DNA from: an uncultured Verrucomicrobiota bacterium
GTDB taxonomy: Bacteria; Verrucomicrobiota; Verrucomicrobiia; Limisphaerales; UBA1096
Assembly: GCA_913050205.1 (NCBI GenBank)
Contig: CAJXAU010000117.1
Span: 1 to 6,009 of the forward strand
DNA: 6,009 nucleotides
Direction: 5' to 3'
In this document: one piece after another, positions 5,168 to 6,009 of the stretch
Numbering within the stretch: position 1 is the first letter of the stretch
Layout: each line of letters begins with the position of its first letter
The notes under the pieces: generated by a model
What the model was told of the DNA's origin: nothing
Seen by the model: only the letters and a program-made list of their open reading frames with translations
Databases searched by the model: none
Made by a program: the position numbers and the translations under genes

Positions 5168-5690
5168 GATGTCCACCGGGGAGTTGCTGCCCTGCTCCGC
5201 CGAGGCCGTCACTGCCGAGTTGCTGGGAGACACCCTGAACCTCATCGAGCCCCATACCATCCATGAGGCACTCAAGGCTGTGGTCTATTATTTTCGTGAG
5301 GAACACAATGAGTCGAGTGTCTCGGTGGATCAGTTTTCCAGTGCGCTGGGCAAAGTGCTGCAGGGATTCGGATTCGATGTCGTGTTCGATGAAGATCCGC
5401 AGATCAACTTGCGCGTGGAGGAAACCGACATGGCCCGGCTTGCCCGCGAAACATCCGGTCAGCAGTACGAGCTGTTTTTCTTCCAACAATTGCGGCGTGA
5501 GGTCAGAAGCAGTCTCCGAAAGTCACCCAACCTGATCCAATTCAATCGCACGCGCGAATGCGTCAAAAGCATTGTCGGCGCAGAGCGCTGGTGCGACCGT
5601 TGCCGCTGGATGCACGACCAAATCGTCTCCTATCTGCGGACTTGTCTCGAGGAGGACTCGCGCGAGAACTGCGCGCTGGTGATCCGCTAA
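5133..5690 (+). CDS. Unrecognised 185-residue protein overlapping nrdR
   Basis: I do not recognise this family. The frame is open from 5052, but ATG 5133 is preferred because it has a good GAGGAA about 5 nt upstream; ATG 5169, just after the nrdR stop, is an alternative. The 35-bp overlap with nrdR suggests translational coupling. The protein is soluble, with no signal peptide or membrane segment. Residues about 10-82 (RMSTGELLPCSAEAVTAELL to LGKVLQGFGFDV) are mostly helical, and the order of a short strand, TGELLP, then helices is loosely like an ATP-cone; this is a weak impression. The C-terminal half has an aromatic helix (YELFFFQQLRREVRSSLRK, 112-130) and a CxxC (WCDRC, 153-157) without a second pair. 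A partner or helper of NrdR is a reasonable guess from position only. Confidence 0.8.
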   Translation: MIQLQSNYLVFRMSTGELLPCSAEAVTAELLGDTLNLIEPHTIHEALKAVVYYFREEHNESSVSVDQFSSALGKVLQGFGFDVVFDEDPQINLRVEETDMARLARETSGQQYELFFFQQLRREVRSSLRKSPNLIQFNRTRECVKSIVGAERWCDRCRWMHDQIVSYLRTCLEEDSRENCALVIR

Positions 5691-5708
5691 CCACCCGGCG
5701 ACGGGCCA

Positions 5709-6009
5709 ATGACCCTCGAGGAAATTCAATCCAACGAAGCCCGGCGTCTTGCGGAGTTCCCCGTTGCGGAGAAAACCATCTATCTCGCCCATGCTGCGGT
5801 GTGCCCATTGCCGGCCTGCGCACGCGACGCCGTCAGCCGTTATGCCGCCGATTGTGTCGGAGGCGACCAGGAGGATTTCATGCCGCCGAAATTGCTCCGC
5901 AACACGCGCCAACTGGCCGCCAACCTGATCGGCGCAGAGATGCAAGAGGTCGCACTGGTCGGCCCGACGTCGCTTGGCCTGAGCTTCATCGCACAGGGCA
6001 TCGACTGGC
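5709..6009 (+). CDS. Class V aminotransferase / cysteine desulfurase-like protein (partial, first 100 codons)
   Basis: The ATG at 5709 opens a frame that runs to the right edge; I translated it by hand. The N-terminus has the class V aminotransferase pattern: FPVAEKTIYLAHAAVCPLP (17-35), where the family usually has a short strand, N/D-H-A-A and a Pro-rich turn, then a helix (ACARDAVSRYA), then LRNTRQLAANLIGAEMQEVALVGPTSLGLSFIAQGI, where T-x2-G-x3-I/V-A is the phosphate-binding helix start of the PLP fold. The PLP lysine and the catalytic cysteine, if any, lie beyond the window, so desulfurase, selenocysteine-lyase or other roles cannot be told apart. It follows the preceding gene by 18 bp on the same strand and is probably in its operon. 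No clear Shine-Dalgarno. Confidence 0.8.
   Translation, partial: MTLEEIQSNEARRLAEFPVAEKTIYLAHAAVCPLPACARDAVSRYAADCVGGDQEDFMPPKLLRNTRQLAANLIGAEMQEVALVGPTSLGLSFIAQGIDW

Overview
The window looks like a chromosomal segment of a moderately GC-rich Gram-negative bacterium, most likely from the Planctomycetota-Verrucomicrobiota group and probably Verrucomicrobiota. The basis is a secreted sulfatase with a HEAT-repeat tail, a secreted ThuA-like protein fused to rhodanese, and housekeeping genes mixed with such glycan-type genes. This is inference from gene content; there is no rRNA or marker gene in the window to settle it.

Minus-strand block (4502 down to 1): five genes read leftward. In transcription order they are a secreted ThuA-like/rhodanese fusion (4502-3411), a small TPR protein (3410-2856), pyridoxamine 5'-phosphate oxidase PdxH (2852-2223), a secreted heparan-N-sulfatase-like sulfatase with C-terminal HEAT repeats (2150-276), and the start of RibD (270 to the window edge). 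Junctions are 0, 3, 72 and 5 bp, so at least the first three genes and the last two look co-transcribed. RibD supplies the flavin from which FMN is made, and FMN is the cofactor of PdxH.

Plus-strand block (4682 to the right edge): the regulator NrdR (4682-5167), a 185-residue unrecognised protein whose start overlaps the nrdR end by 35 bp (5133-5690), and the first 100 codons of a class V aminotransferase/cysteine desulfurase-like protein (5709 onward). The 179-bp divergent region 4503-4681 carries a good NrdR-box match just upstream of nrdR, with a weaker second box centred exactly 31 bp downstream. This suggests that nrdR represses itself.

The most unusual feature is a short palindrome, CTTGGCCAAG. 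It occurs seven times exactly between 2079 and 4455 and nowhere else in the window, always followed by C on the + strand. It sits inside two secreted-protein genes and once in the intergenic gap. In coding sequence it is read only as Leu-Gly-Gln or Leu-Ala-Lys, never in the third frame (Trp-Pro-Ser). It behaves like a highly iterated palindrome or small dispersed repeat and has no obvious explanation from the annotated genes.
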